64,000 nucleotides of DNA from Chlamydomonas reinhardtii. Lineage: Eukaryota; Chlorophyta; Chlorophyceae; Chlamydomonadales; Chlamydomonadaceae. The notes beneath the pieces are model-generated. The model worked only from the letters and a program-made list of their open reading frames with translations, was not told where the DNA came from and searched no databases. A program made the translations under genes and the position numbers. The DNA lies in NCBI RefSeq assembly GCF_000002595.2, contig NC_057015.1:7603847-7667846 (forward strand), given 5' to 3'. Below, one piece after another: positions 44,887 to 55,995 of the stretch (positions within the stretch are counted from its first letter, which is position 1; each line of letters begins with the position of its first letter).

Positions 44887-47800
44887 CGCCGCCTGCTGCT
44901 GGTTCTGGCTGGGTGAGTCCGCCAGCAGTGCAGACAGTGAAGCCTCGCTGGCGCTGTCGTTGTCCTCGTCCGAGGTGCGCCGCCGCTTCTGGTTCTTGGC
45001 GGTGGCAGCGGCGGCGGCTGCGGCCGCGGCGCCTCCTGCAGCGGCGGCGGTGGCAAAGCCGAAGCCGCCCTCGCTGCCGGTGGGCTGCGGCTGCTGCTGG
45101 CCCAGGCTGTTGTTGTTGTCGTCGTGCAGGCCGTGCATGGCCAGGTCGTTGGGGTCGTTGAGCATGGGGAACATGTCGTCGTCTGCGAACGATGATGAGT
45201 GCCGACGTCAAGTTGATGAGAGTGATGCGTTGCAGTGGATGGGAGGTTATGGTGCCAGACCTTGCAGGGGCTTTGGCATTAACAGGCAAACGTACACCAG
45301 GCCCACCTTGCATCGGTGACGGCGGCACGGAGTGCTCCTGCGGCTCCTCCACCATGGGGAACGGGACCGACACAGACATGGAGCGACTCGGCTGCTGCTG
45401 CCGCCGTCTGGCGCCCGCCTCTCCGCCTTCCTCCGCCTCCTCGCCCTCGCCCATCTCCTCCGTGATCTCGCCGGCCGCACCAGCGGCGGCGCGGCGCGCA
45501 GGCCGGCGGGCGCCGCCGGCCGCCGCCGCTCCTGCTGCCCCGGGCAGGTCTCCCATGAGGTCTTGCAGCAGCAGGTCGCTGGGCGCCTCAAACAGGTCCA
45601 TCATGCTGTCGTCATCGGCGCGGCCGCCGCGGGCGCGGCCGCCAGCAGAGGTGCCGGCGGCGCCGGCAGAGGCGCCAGCGGCGGTCTTGGTGTTGCTGGG
45701 GCCGGCTGAAGCGTTCTTGTTGCCGGTGTTGGTCTTCGACTTGTCACGCCCGAAGCCGGCTGTGGGCCAAGGACCATACACAATGCCCTGATACATCCCG
45801 TCATTACTCGTGCGAGGTGTGCGGACTTTGGCCATCTGCAATAACTTCAACTTGATACCGCACCCCAGTCGTCAAAGCCACTACAAGTGCCGACCACCCA
45901 CCTAGCGCCAGAAACACGGCATCTCCGGCGCCGTCGGTGTCGGGGTCCATCATCAGCTCCAGGTCGGGAGCCTCAAACACGTCGTCCTCGCTGTATGCGG
46001 GATGCCGGTCCGACAGACGGGAGTTAAGCGAGCCACAAGAAGTGTTCGGGGGAGGGGGCGGCGCGATAGGTGCGGGCAGGATTGGTGGTGTGGTGGTGGG
46101 GTTACATTCATGACTATTTAAGAAGAGCAGGCGTAAGTGGGGCAGTGGAGGAGGGGCAGGGTAGTAGTTTCAGCCGCACGATAACACGGGCGGAGGTCCA
46201 GGCGGAGGTCCAGCAAGCTGAAGGCGCAGTGGAAAGCGGTTCAAATACGGTACTCACAAGTTGGTGTGGAAGGGCTGGTTTTGGGTTGGCAGCTTGTGCG
46301 AGCCCGTGCCGGCGGTGAGACGGTTGGACAGGCCTGCGAGGAGGAAGTTATGGCCGTCTATCAGCATATGGCAAAACCCGGCGAGCCCAAAACCAAAATC
46401 AGTGTGCTGAGGCTGCTCCACGATGCAGGCATGCCTCGCGCTTTCACCCTACGCCAAGCCAAGCAGCACACACCTTCCGTGCCGCTCTGCGGCGCCAGGG
46501 TCGGCGCCACCAGAAAGTCCTCGTCGTCAACGCCCGCAGCGCCGCCAGCAGCAGCAGCGCCGCCATTCTCCGTGGCGCCGTGGCCGCGGCGGCGGCGGCC
46601 CTGCTTGGCCTGCGCCTGCTCCGCTGCCTCCTCATCTGGGTCAGCCAGATCATCCAGGTCCTGTGGCAGCGCATTGCGTAATTACAGGGACAGGCTTCAC
46701 TGGGACGTGGAGGCATACGTCTGCTTCGGTCACGTCCATGTGCGTGATCAAAGTCGAATCATGTAATCACGCCAGCACACGGTATGTGTGTGTGTGCGCT
46801 GTCCGTGGACCGCACCCTTCACACGCACTCTGCCAGCATCTCAAACACCACCTTGCACGCCTGCTGGCAATCCCCTCCCATCTACCGGACTGTGAGACTC
46901 ATCACTACAAGACGCGCCGCCGCGCCGCGCCTCCACCGCCCCTCTCACCCTGAAGCCCTTCATCAGCTCCGCCGTGGGCAGCACCAGCATGTGCTGCTCC
47001 AGATCAGCCAGGTCGCCCATGCCGCCCCATTCGCCGAAGCCGCCCACGCCGCCCGCGCCGCCCATGCCGCCGCCCGCGCCGCCCAGCTGGTCGTCAGCCA
47101 GGGTGATGGCCTCGGCCCTGTGGGGGGAAAGCGCACGCACAACACGTCAAGTCCATTGGGCACGCGCATGCCGGCGTCGTACAGTTGGGGATTATACTGT
47201 GCAGCTGTCAGAGCTCGTGCAGGGAGGCACGCTAGGCAGGCTGGGGCAATGTGGGTCAGGCTGGGTGGTTGCGTGGTTCATGTGGCAGTGGCGCACATGC
47301 GCCATGCAGGGCCTACTGCATCCTAACACGCGCGCCTCACCTGGCCCGATCCTTGCCCTTCTGCAGCACGGTGTTGGCTGCGGCCATGGCCGCCTCCTCG
47401 GGCGCGGAGGCCGCCCGCACCCGACGCAGCATGCCCTGCAGGTCCTCTGCCAGGTTGGGAAGTAGAGGGCAGAGGCGAAAAAGGTGCGTGCTGTTGTTGT
47501 GAGCATTCAGTGCCCCGGGTCGGGTCCGGTAGGTCAGGATACGGGCAGGCGCGGAGTGGCGTCCGCGGCAACAGCGGCAACGCAGGAAGGAGTGCAGGAA
47601 CGAAGCCGACCCAGTTTGGGTTTACCGAGCAGGTAGATTTGCTGCTTGTTGAACACGACCACCACACCACCTGTGAACGCGAAGATGAAGGAGGGGGTGT
47701 TGGGTCAAGACTTTCAGGTGGGTACGCGGGCTGAAAGGCAAGGCCAACAGGTCAGGAAGACAGGGGAGGGCTCAACCCAAAACCTGGCACGCGCCCACGG

Positions 47801-48279
47801 CACGCGCCTCACCAATCAGAATGCCTTGCAGGCGAAGCGAATGCGGCACGTCGGGCTGCATGATTTGCTTGCTGCAGGGCGAGAACAGGGTAGCAGAGGC
47901 ACAGGTTAGGACAGCCAGCACGGTGGTAGTAGTTAGACAGCTTGACTGCCGGGCAGTCAACGCGCGGAGTCAGCGCAGTCAACAATGCTCAACGCGCTGT
48001 CCTGCGCCCTTGCCCACCCCCCCGCCCTCACCAAACGTCCGTGACGTTGATGCCCAGGATTTTGCACTTGCTCAACTTCTTGCCGTGCGCCATCGTCCTG
48101 CGAGCAGGGAACCGAGCGCGGAGGCGCAAGTACGGGGTGAAGTCGCGATACCGGCAGTTCAGCTCCGACCCGCAAGCAGCATTCGCTGGGGCCTCCCGGC
48201 GCAGCACCAGGGTAGCATAAACTCACCAGATGGCGCCGAGAGTGCTCTTACGCCCAAGCAAATCATGGGAGTAGAACAT
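42253..48279 (-). CDS. RAD21: Cohesin kleisin subunit, RAD21/SCC1 type
   Basis: The start MFYSHDLLGRKSTLGAIW at 48279 and the following exons (MAHGKKLSKCKILGINVTDV; KQIMQPDVPHSLRLQGILIG; VVVVFNKQQIYLLEDLQGML) form the conserved kleisin N-terminus that binds the SMC3 neck. The stop at 42253 ends LACELTRPEAVKLFYQTLV and ASQAEPYGDITIVMG, the winged-helix C-terminus that binds the SMC1 head. Between them are at least a dozen exons of acidic, Ala/Gln-rich linker, including polyQ at 44848-44883 and several Asp/Glu patches (EYEMNFQDEDVEMER near 43.83 kb). The protein closes the cohesin ring and holds sister chromatids together until separase cuts it, in the nucleus. I favour RAD21/SCC1 over the meiotic REC8 from the N-terminal sequence, without an alignment. 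Exact borders of the middle exons were not all fixed. The gene looks complete. Confidence 0.93.
44848..44883 (-). repeat. CAG/CTG triplet run in the RAD21 linker
   Basis: About 12 CTG units on the plus strand read as polyglutamine in the RAD21 protein. It lies in a poorly conserved linker, so length changes are probably tolerated. Confidence 0.9.
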
Positions 48280-48859
48280 GGCTGCAGCCCAAGTGCCTCG
48301 CCCAGCGCGGGGTAACGCCGCGAGGCAAGCGCTTTAGGTGACCAACGCCTTCGCGCGCGGATTGCGCTGCGAGCGCAGCAGCCGAAAGTAAGAGCGCTGG
48401 CGCGCGGGTCAAGCCGCAAGGAGCAGCGCGTGTGGCCGAAGGACAGATGGGGAAAGAGTTTAACACTCTTCGGGACAGTTGCAGAGCCGTTAGAATGCGC
48501 GGATCACTCGAATACGTTACAGCAGGAAGTGATCACGAAGACCGAGTGGATGTTCGTGTCACAGCGTCACAGTGTTTGCTTGCCAACGGGGGAGGCCCGG
48601 GCGGGGATCGGAAACCCCATGCCGATTCCCGCCAAAACATCGCCAACATCTCCCGCTCCGCACCTCCGCACACCCCAACAAGTAGCAGGTTAATCTCTCT
48701 CCGTTATATCAACAGTGCAAGTTGCCAAAACGCGCACGCCTGCGCCCCGACCCACATCAGGCCCTCAGACAGCTAAAACGGGCCGCGTCCAGCCAACATC
48801 GTGAGCCAACATCCAGACTCGCGAGTACCCCGCCCCCCTACCCACGCACACCGCAGCAC
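48280..48859. other. RAD21 promoter region and 3' UTR of the next gene
   Basis: About 580 bases between two minus-strand genes. TTACA near 48515 (TGTAA on the minus strand) is a candidate poly(A) signal for the DUF3598-like gene. No gene is seen. Confidence 0.5.
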
Positions 48860-51011
48860 TCACGCCCTCGCCTCCGCCACCAGCTCCGCCCGATGCAGCT
48901 TGCCGGCCTTGTAGGAGGCACGCACCACATCCCGCACTCCCGCTGCCGCCGCCGCGGCCTGGGTCTCGCTGCTGGCTGCGGCTGCGCCCCGCAACGCGCC
49001 CAGCTCCAGTTCTACATCGCCTCCGGCCGCGGAGTAGCGCACCCACACACCCAGCGGCAGCAGCAGCTGCGGCTCCCTGCGGGTGCAGGAATAACAGTAG
49101 CGTATCAGACACCGGCCGCGATCAGGGCGCCACTGCTTTAGCTGCAGCTAGGCTCCATGTTCAACGCACACAATGACCGGCCACCGTTGTCACCGTTCCC
49201 GTCACCGTCTGCCCCGCCTTCTCCCAGGCACATACCCGCTTAGACTCGCGCCCGGCTGAGCGCCCGTGCTAGCAGCCAGCTCCATTTGCCCTCCATCTGA
49301 GGCAACGTAGGTGTATGACTGCCCCGCATCCGCCTGCCAGGCGCCCGCCAGGGCCTCCGGCTCCATTGCGGCGTCTTTCGCGAAGGGGCGGCCGCCGCCC
49401 GCGCAGCCCGACAGTTCCACGCCTCCATTGAATTCGCCATACCAGCTGCAAACATGGCAATGGGCAAAAAACCAGATAACTGAGGAAGTGAGGTATGCGG
49501 TGCACGAAGGGACCCTGTGAACCGCGTGCCGGCTCCATGCCATCGCAGCCCCGCCCAAGCCCCAGCAACCCTTTCATCCCTCCGCCTTCCTCCCCTCTCC
49601 TCCACCTCAGCCCCCGCCCAAGCCTCAGCACTCCTCTCATCTCCAGTACCTGCCTAAGTCCGCATCCTAGGCTCAAGGCCGACACCAGCCCCAGCCCCCG
49701 GCGCGCTCACGTCTCTCGGCTGAGGTCCACGAACGCCACCTGCCACTGCTTGCTCTCCCAGTGCTGCATCAGCGTCAGCACCGCCCGCAGCCGCGACTTG
49801 CCGCCGGGTGCCGCCACGCAGCCCTCCAGCTTCACCTTGCCGCCGTCCGCCGGCAGCTGCGCCGGCGCGGCCAGGTAGCCGCCGTCAGGCGTCACCGGCT
49901 TCACTAGGCTCCTGGAGACAAGTTACGATTAAGTCAAGTGAGGGTAGAGGGGAAGACAAGACACGAGCTGGACGAAGCACCGAGTCCAATGAGACTGGGC
50001 GCAGGCATAATTAGTACGAAGGAGGGCACCTCACATCAACGCCCAGCATCAGCCGCGCACCCGCCGTCTGCCTGCCACACGTCCGCAGCCTCCTCCACAA
50101 AGGCGATGGCGTCGGCCTCGCCTGCAGGAGCAATGGAGCGCGTGGGCGCGGCGTCAGCAGCTATGCAGCTGTCATATGCAGCTGTTCAGTCGAGCATCTG
50201 TGCAGCTGCTATGCTGTTCCTGGTCGTCATCCCCGTGTGCCGCGGCCCACGGTGCACTCACAGCCCACTGTCGGCATGAGGCGCTTGAAGATATTGCGCA
50301 AGCTGCGGCCCTGCGGGACGATACAGCTGCTCTGGCTCTGCCAGTCAAACAGCTCCACACCCCTGCAGCAGGAGTAGCAGCAGTAGCAGTGTAACAAAGA
50401 ATTTCAGCTGCGGCCGAATTTACAGACGCAATGACGGGAAGAGCCCAAAAGCCTCAGGGCAGGCCAAATGGCCAACCCGCGAGGTATGCTCACCAGTCCC
50501 GGTAGGCGCCCGGCACGTAGTGGTCTGGCAGCGGCTGCGCCGCTCCGCTGGCGTCGAAGGTCACGGTGATGCCCTCCCACTCGCCTGCATGCGCCATGGG
50601 GTGTCAGGCGTGCAGCGGCACTGCCAGCCCTTCAACCACACCGCCTTGCCCCCGGCTGACCACATGCCACGACACATCGTTCCGCCCAACAAGCCCCACG
50701 CAAGTCAAGCATCGCAAGCATGGCAGCCAGCCCACGAAAACCCTGTGCTTGCAGGATGCCATCCTCTGCGGGACTCCAAGAGCGCTCCATGGTTCCAGTG
50801 TGCGCTCACCTTGCGCCTTGCTCGCGAATGCAGACCATATATCGTCATAAGACTTCTTTGCAAGCTGTCCAGTCACAGCGCCCTCAGGGCTTTGCACCGC
50901 GTGAGCGCAAAAAGGAGCACGCCCGCGCAGAACGCGTGCCCGAGAGCAGCAGCTTGTTTTCACATGAGCTGACGACACGGGCGCGCGAGACAACGACGAT
51001 GAGAGCGGCAT
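48860..51011 (-). CDS. Chloroplast-targeted protein resembling the plant/cyanobacterial DUF3598 (lipocalin-like) family
   Basis: Seven exons (51011-50810, 50584-50494, 50362-50262, 50121-50061, 49911-49711, 49445-49236 and 49076-48860) join in frame to 360 residues. The N-terminus MPLSSSLSRAPVSSAHVKTS is Ser/Arg/Ala-rich without acidic residues, typical of a plastid transit peptide. The mature part has repeated Gly/Trp beta-strand patterns: GEWEGITVTFDASG, YRDWGVELFDWQSQ, LMPTVGCEADAIAF, then RLRAVLTLMQHWESKQWQVA, TWYGEFNGGVELSGC and LLLPLGVWVRYS. From memory these resemble plant proteins of unknown function with a DUF3598-type lipocalin fold, which may bind a small hydrophobic ligand. No function is established and the assignment was not checked by search. 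The stop at 48860 overlaps a possible GT donor, so a further 3' exon cannot be excluded. It shares a short divergent promoter with TMEM218. Confidence 0.82.
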
Positions 51012-51366
51012 CGCTTCCTGACTCTGATTGGGTAGTGTTCTCTTCTAACAGGCAATATGTCGTGGTAACACTGACTGACAGTTAAGTTATATCTCAAAGG
51101 CTATTTAATCAAAAGCGAGTGCTCCACCTGAATTTGAAGGACTTCAGTTCCACCTGCTGGAGGTCAGCTTCCTATGCCACCCTCCATTCTTCGACCTTTG
51201 CATCACTAATGCCTATTGGATGACCTTGAAATATATTGCATCATTCAACGACTACTTTGACGCGTGCGACCTGCTGAACCAACACCCTGCACTGCTCGCT
51301 TTTCCTTGAAAGCCATCACATCCACAAGCTGTTTAGGGGCTTAAGGAGTCGCAAACTCCAGCACTT
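51012..51366. promoter_or_regulatory. Divergent promoter between the DUF3598-like gene and TMEM218
   Basis: Only 355 bases separate the two start codons, so both 5' UTRs and promoters must lie here. The segment is AT-richer than its surroundings (for example TTAAGTTATATC near 51083 and ATTTAATC near 51103). No known operator was recognised. Confidence 0.6.
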
Positions 51367-52397
51367 ATGGCCGCACGAGCCTGGCTTGCGTTACAAGAGG
51401 AGTGGCATGTGCTCACGGCGGATGGGACCGAGGACCCCTTTGCCGTCAGCACGCATTTAGGCCACCGGAGAGAGCTGCTCGGCTCAAGAGTGGCAGGCGT
51501 GGGAGTTGGCGTGTTCCTCATCTTCTTTTTCCTGTGAGTAAGCCGCGCAGAGCCTCCGGAAGCCCGCGTGCCAATGCCGCACGCGCGGCTTTCTGACTCT
51601 CACCGGCGCCCCTCGCGCAGAGCGCTATCCATCGCCATCTGCCTCATCGGGTCACGGACCAAGTTCAGATGGTGAGCTGCCTCGGTATAATTACAGGCCT
51701 GCCACGCAGGCGGGGCGCTGCGGCGTGTTGGGGCCACCCCCACGGCCCCACCCCAACCTTCAAACCCCCACCCGCCCCCACAAGTGCCCCAACCCCTCAA
51801 CCCCTCAACCGCCCCCCCACCCACCAAAACGCCTCGCCCGATTGTGCCCCTACCCCTGCAGGGCCATCTACACGGCCTCTGCCGCCATGTTCGGCATCGT
51901 GGCGCTGGTGCTCATAGCCTCGCCAAAGGGCACGCAGCCGCCCAAGCCGCCGTATGTGAGTATGGCCTCGCGCACCACGGGGTGACCTTACAGCCGGTGT
52001 GAAGATGCCTGTCTCGCCCCCCCCAGCTCCACGCTTTAGTCTGTTACCATCTACAATCACACATACGCACACACAGCCTCGCTGCCAGCTTAGAGCTGCG
52101 TCCCAACTCCCCATCCCCAAGCCCCGCAACCCCACCCACACCACCACCAACCCCGCCCACGCCCTCCGCCGCCCTCCCCTGCGGCCCGCCCTCCCCTGCG
52201 CCTCACCCCCCTGCCCACCTCCTCCTGCACAGGGCTACAACCAGACCATCATCCCCATGTCCATCATCATGGCCTTCCTGTGCCTGGGCGTGCTGCTGGG
52301 CGGGCTGTTCCTGCTGGTGGGGCACGTGCTGCCGCCGCTGTACGCACGGCCGCTCAGCTACCACCTGGACATACTGGAGGAGCGGCGGCGGACGTGA
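51367..52397 (+). CDS. TMEM218: TMEM218-like ciliary transition-zone membrane protein
   Basis: Four exons (51367-51533, 51621-51671, 51862-51955 and 52233-52397) join in frame to 158 residues. After a hydrophilic N-terminus of about 43 residues come three hydrophobic segments: VAGVGVGVFLIFFFLALSIA, then YTASAAMFGIVALVLIA, then MSIIMAFLCLGVLLGGLFLL. The C-terminal HVLPPLYARPLSYH aligns well with the end of animal TMEM218 as I remember it (HYVLEPIYAKPLHSY), and the start GVGVGVFL matches its GVGAGVFI. In animals TMEM218 acts with TMEM67 at the ciliary transition zone and its loss causes ciliopathies. A flagellar transition-zone role here is inferred. The alga's protein has a longer N-terminus. 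The identification is from memory without alignment software. Confidence 0.83.
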
Positions 52398-52837
52398 GGG
52401 CGGCGGGGGACGTGAGGGCGGCCGGGAACGTGAGGACGTGAGGCCGAGGTCGCGGAGGACGTAAAAGGGGTGGTGGTGGTGATGAACATGGTGGTGGGGG
52501 GCCGGGGCGGGTACGGAGGGTTTGGATGGGATGGGCGTTGCGGCGCGGCAGACCATTGGAGATGCACACGCAATGTTGACAACGGCTGCTTGGTGTGGTG
52601 CATGAGTGCTTTGACACGGAATGGAAAGAACGGCCGTGATCGCAAGCTGTTACAACACAGCATGACTGCAGGATGAGCTTGTGACGCATACCGTACGGCA
52701 TCCCATGGATGTCACATCAATAGCACACGAGTGTGCTGACATGCGGTATACCGTGAGGTCGTCATATAGCGTATACTTCGAGCTCGCACGCCGCCCGGCC
52801 CTTCCATACAATCTGAGACTCTATGCCTGGACACCCT

Positions 52838-52870
52838 TTCCCTTGAGGGGGAGAGCCATGTTCTACTGTG
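52838..52870 (+). repeat. Short dispersed repeat, copy 2
   Basis: This resembles the segment at 29404-29437 (shared TTCCCTTG, AGGG, GAGAGCCA and TTCT blocks in the same order). It lies in non-coding DNA. Origin unknown; possibly the end of a small non-autonomous element. Confidence 0.4.
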
Positions 52871-53140
52871 CAAAGCCGGCGTCATCACCGTAACTGCGTG
52901 ACCTCGCGCTCCACTGCTCCCCTTCGCGTGCGTCAACAAACGCTTCCTGTCTCATTCGAGGTTGGTCTGCGCGGAAAGTCATGACGTACGGGATATCTAG
53001 CATGCCTCGCGCCTGCGCACATAAACTTGCACACCACCACGCAACACACAGTTCTTGATCACGTTCGGAATGCAGCAAGCAACGCAGCGCAAGGCCCATT
53101 GCATCAGACCGCCCGCGGCCACCCATATCAGCCCTCCGGT

Positions 53141-53196
53141 CCGCTGGTCACACAGACCCTCCGCTGGTCACACAGACCCTCCGCTGGTCACACAAA
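53141..53196 (+). repeat. 20-bp minisatellite, nearly three copies
   Basis: The unit CCGCTGGTCACACAGACCCT occurs at 53141 and 53161 exactly and at 53181 partly. It lies in the 3' flank of the minus-strand gene that ends at 53299. Confidence 0.92.
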
Positions 53197-53298
53197 CAGC
53201 AAGCCCCGCCCTGCCTGCAATACTTAAACCTTCCCAGCCTACCACAGCCTGCCGATTCCATTATCCGCATGCAAGCAGCAGCACCTTAAAGATGACGC

Positions 53299-55995
53299 TC
53301 AGCATTTCGCCTCACACGCGCAGGCCATCTGCGCGCTGTCCGCTCGCCCCATCACGCCCACTGCCCCGCCCGCCCCGGCCTCTGCTCCACAGCCCACAAG
53401 TGACATGGCACACAAGCCGTGCGCGATGTCCATCGGCTCATCGCCTAAAGCCGGATGCACCTGCCCCTGCTTGCTTAGCCCCTGATCAACGCTTGGCGTC
53501 GCAGCCGCCGCCACGCCCGCGCCCGCGCGGGGAGTCGCAACGTCGCCACCGCCGCCGCCATCAGCGGCCGCCGCCCGCCCGCACTGCCGCTTGCGCCACG
53601 CCGACAGCTGCCGGTGCTTGCCGCGCCGCAGCTGCAGCTTATCCTGTATGGATGGGGCCGCGAGCAGGAGGGGAGTCAACATGTAGCCGAATAGGGGCAG
53701 GGGCCCGCGTGAAGCCAGGTACGGTAGCCTAAACCCATGTAGCGGACACAAGCTGGGACGGACGGAGGGGTTCCGCATAAAACCAAAAGGCGACAAGCTG
53801 AGCAAGGGCTTGTATCGTGTTTCCCATGGGGACGCGACGAGCAGGCAACGGCCCGCCACTCAGGAGTGTTGAAGTGCCAGCCCCACCTCGAGCAGCTCTG
53901 ACAAATCCAACACAGCCGCAGAGCCGTATGGTGGTGGGGCCAGAGGCGTCTGGGTGGGGAGCTGAGAGGCGCGGTATGCCGGCAGCGCCAGCGCCAGGCA
54001 AGCATCGCGCGCGGACGAGTCGGCACAGGTGCGCCCTGCGACACGTCAACAGCAGCAGCAGCAGCGGCGGCAGAGGCAGGACCGGAATGAGCAGAGGGCA
54101 GGCAGCCTCCACGCACCTGACAAGCGCCAGATAGAGGCTGAAGGGTGAGTGTGCGCCTCTGGTCGCATGGTGCGGACTGGTCAGGTACCGGTACGTGCCC
54201 GAAGCACATGCCATTCGGCCCATACTACAAGCCCATGCAGGTTGTGCGAAAGGGCGGCAGCCGCATGCAGCAGTCCCAAGGCACTGTAACCGTGGAAGCA
54301 GTTGATAGCAATCCTGGTACTGAAGCAAAGATGTTGCAACCGCGCGATGTTGACAAGCCGTCCTGGTGCCGTGTTGCTGAGCCCATACACTGCAAATGCC
54401 GCCAAGAACGCCAGCTGACAATCCCAGGCACCACTGCCAAGAGTTCCACCACGCACATGCAGACCGGGACCAATCCTCAAACCACGAATGCAGCGGTTTG
54501 GCGACTTGGCCCCACTCGGCGCTGTCAGCAGCAGCGGTGCCCTGGGGCGGGGGCTGTGCACCTGACGCCCCAAGCCCTCAGAGATACGGCCGACGGGCCG
54601 AGCCACCATGAGTCACGTGTAGAACCGCCATGACAGCCCAGAGGTAGCATGGCAGTTAATAGCTGAGGCAAACAACTTACGCCCATTCAAGCCGCCATCC
54701 GGCTTGCCATCCGTCCCCCCGCCTAAGCACTTCATTCCCAACCCCAGCTCCCTGAGCGAATGCGTCAACCACGTGCATTTCCTCAATTCCAGTCGCAGTC
54801 TCTTGCAGCCGCACTGGCCGCTCACCCAGACACGTACTCGTGAGGCGCCCCGCCACAGGGCGGCCGAAGGGCCCGCCGTGCCGCGCGCCGCCGCGACGCT
54901 TGACCACGGGGGTCGCCACCGCATAAAGCCAGTCCTCTGCGTCTCGGATCTGCGCATGAGAGCGGCCATGGTATGATACTGTTGGGCGCGGGCAGAGCTG
55001 GACACGGCATCTACTGTATACGGTGTGCACACTGCTTGCGTGAGTCTGCACACCGGCAGCCCAAACACGTAAGCCTCATCACAGGGCCCCGGAAGCCCGA
55101 AAAAGTAAGCCTTATCATAGGGCCCCGGAGAATGTCGTTCAAAGCGCTGGCATGCTATGCTGCTGGTCTGCTCTGGGTTCTCACCACTGACAACAGCAGT
55201 CACAGGACGGTGCTCCCAGACCACATCGTCGTAGCCGCGTCATACGGCTCCGCGCCCGCGCCTGCCCCCTAGACCCCATTTCATATCAACTAGATCGAGC
55301 TCGATCATAGTACCCCTTCAACCGCCTCTTCGCCCCCCGCCAAAACACTGCTGCCTGTCATGACTCGCGAGCTCACCGCGCGGCGCGCCGCCCGCCTCCG
55401 CACCAGCTGCAGCTCGCTCGTCTCCACCACCCCCGCCACCACGCCCCCAAGGCGCTGGACCGCGAGCGCCATCACCTCCACCGACGCGCCCCCCTGACGC
55501 TGCGCCAGGTGCAGCAGCTGCGCCTGGGCGCCCTGCAGCGCCGAGTGCCAGCCCGACGGCTGCTGCTGTGGCGGCTGAGGCTGCTCTAGGGAGGTGAGTG
55601 GGGAGGCCGCTGGGTCCGCAGCTGGCGTTGCCGCAGCGAGGCTTGGGCTGACACGGCAAGGGCGCGGTGTGACGTGTTTAGGTCATATGCAGGTGATATG
55701 CATGGGGGGGACGTGCTACCGGCGCTGTGCGCTCAGTGCGCTGTGTCGGGACGGCCTGGCGGAAGCCTGTCCGAGTTGTATGGGGTTGGTGAGAGTGGTC
55801 TTACCTTGCGCCCGAGTCGCCAGCGCCAAGGGCAGGTAGTGTACCCTCGCTGCAGCTGCAAAAGCTGTGCTGCAGCTCCTTCAGCCGAGCGAGCTGGTTA
55901 GGCTGCAGTGCATTCGCGTCTCGAAGCGTGTTCACCAGGCCCTCATAGACCGCCCGATAACGCCGTGTGTGCAATATGCACGGTCGATTTGACAT
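53299..55995 (-). CDS. Unidentified gene, probable membrane protein, exons partly resolved
   Basis: Supported exons are 55995-55805 (MSNRPCILHTRRYRAVYEGL...), 55647-55377 (PSGWHSALQGAQAQLL, VEVMALAVQRLGGVVAG) and 54949-54826 (IRDAEDWLYAVATPVVKRRG), all with matching phases and strong third-position G/C. A last exon at 53728-53299 begins RLPYLASRGPLPLFGYMLTP, contains a hydrophobic segment and ends at a stop. A candidate 21-base exon near 54115-54135 reads SLYLALVR and fits the last exon's phase, but the phase from 54826 does not fit it, so at least one exon between them is unplaced. The frame around 54.2-54.5 kb (WDCQLAFLAAFAVYGLSNTA) looks membrane-like but has poor codon bias. I recognise no family. 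The start at 55995 is the first ATG of the frame in exon 1; the open frame upstream lacks an ATG. Confidence 0.55.

Larger units (their letters stand above)
52398..53298. other. Convergent 3' UTR region after TMEM218
   Basis: No coding frame is supported. TTACA at about 52648 could be the minus-strand poly(A) signal of the next gene. The stretch also holds the second copy of the dispersed repeat and a 20-bp tandem repeat. Confidence 0.5.

Noticed and set aside
54181-54609. Minus frame with WDCQLAFLAAFAVYGLSNTA as a membrane-protein exon
   Set aside because: Hydrophobic and attractive, but codon use is not host-like and no phase-consistent splice sites were found.
55379-55659. Minus frame RAASAATAAAVGLALG as exon 2 of the gene ending at 53299
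   Set aside because: It fits one possible acceptor, but third positions are mostly A or T there; the alternative frame (PSGWHSALQGAQ) has consistent G/C and joins in phase through an upstream acceptor at 55648.
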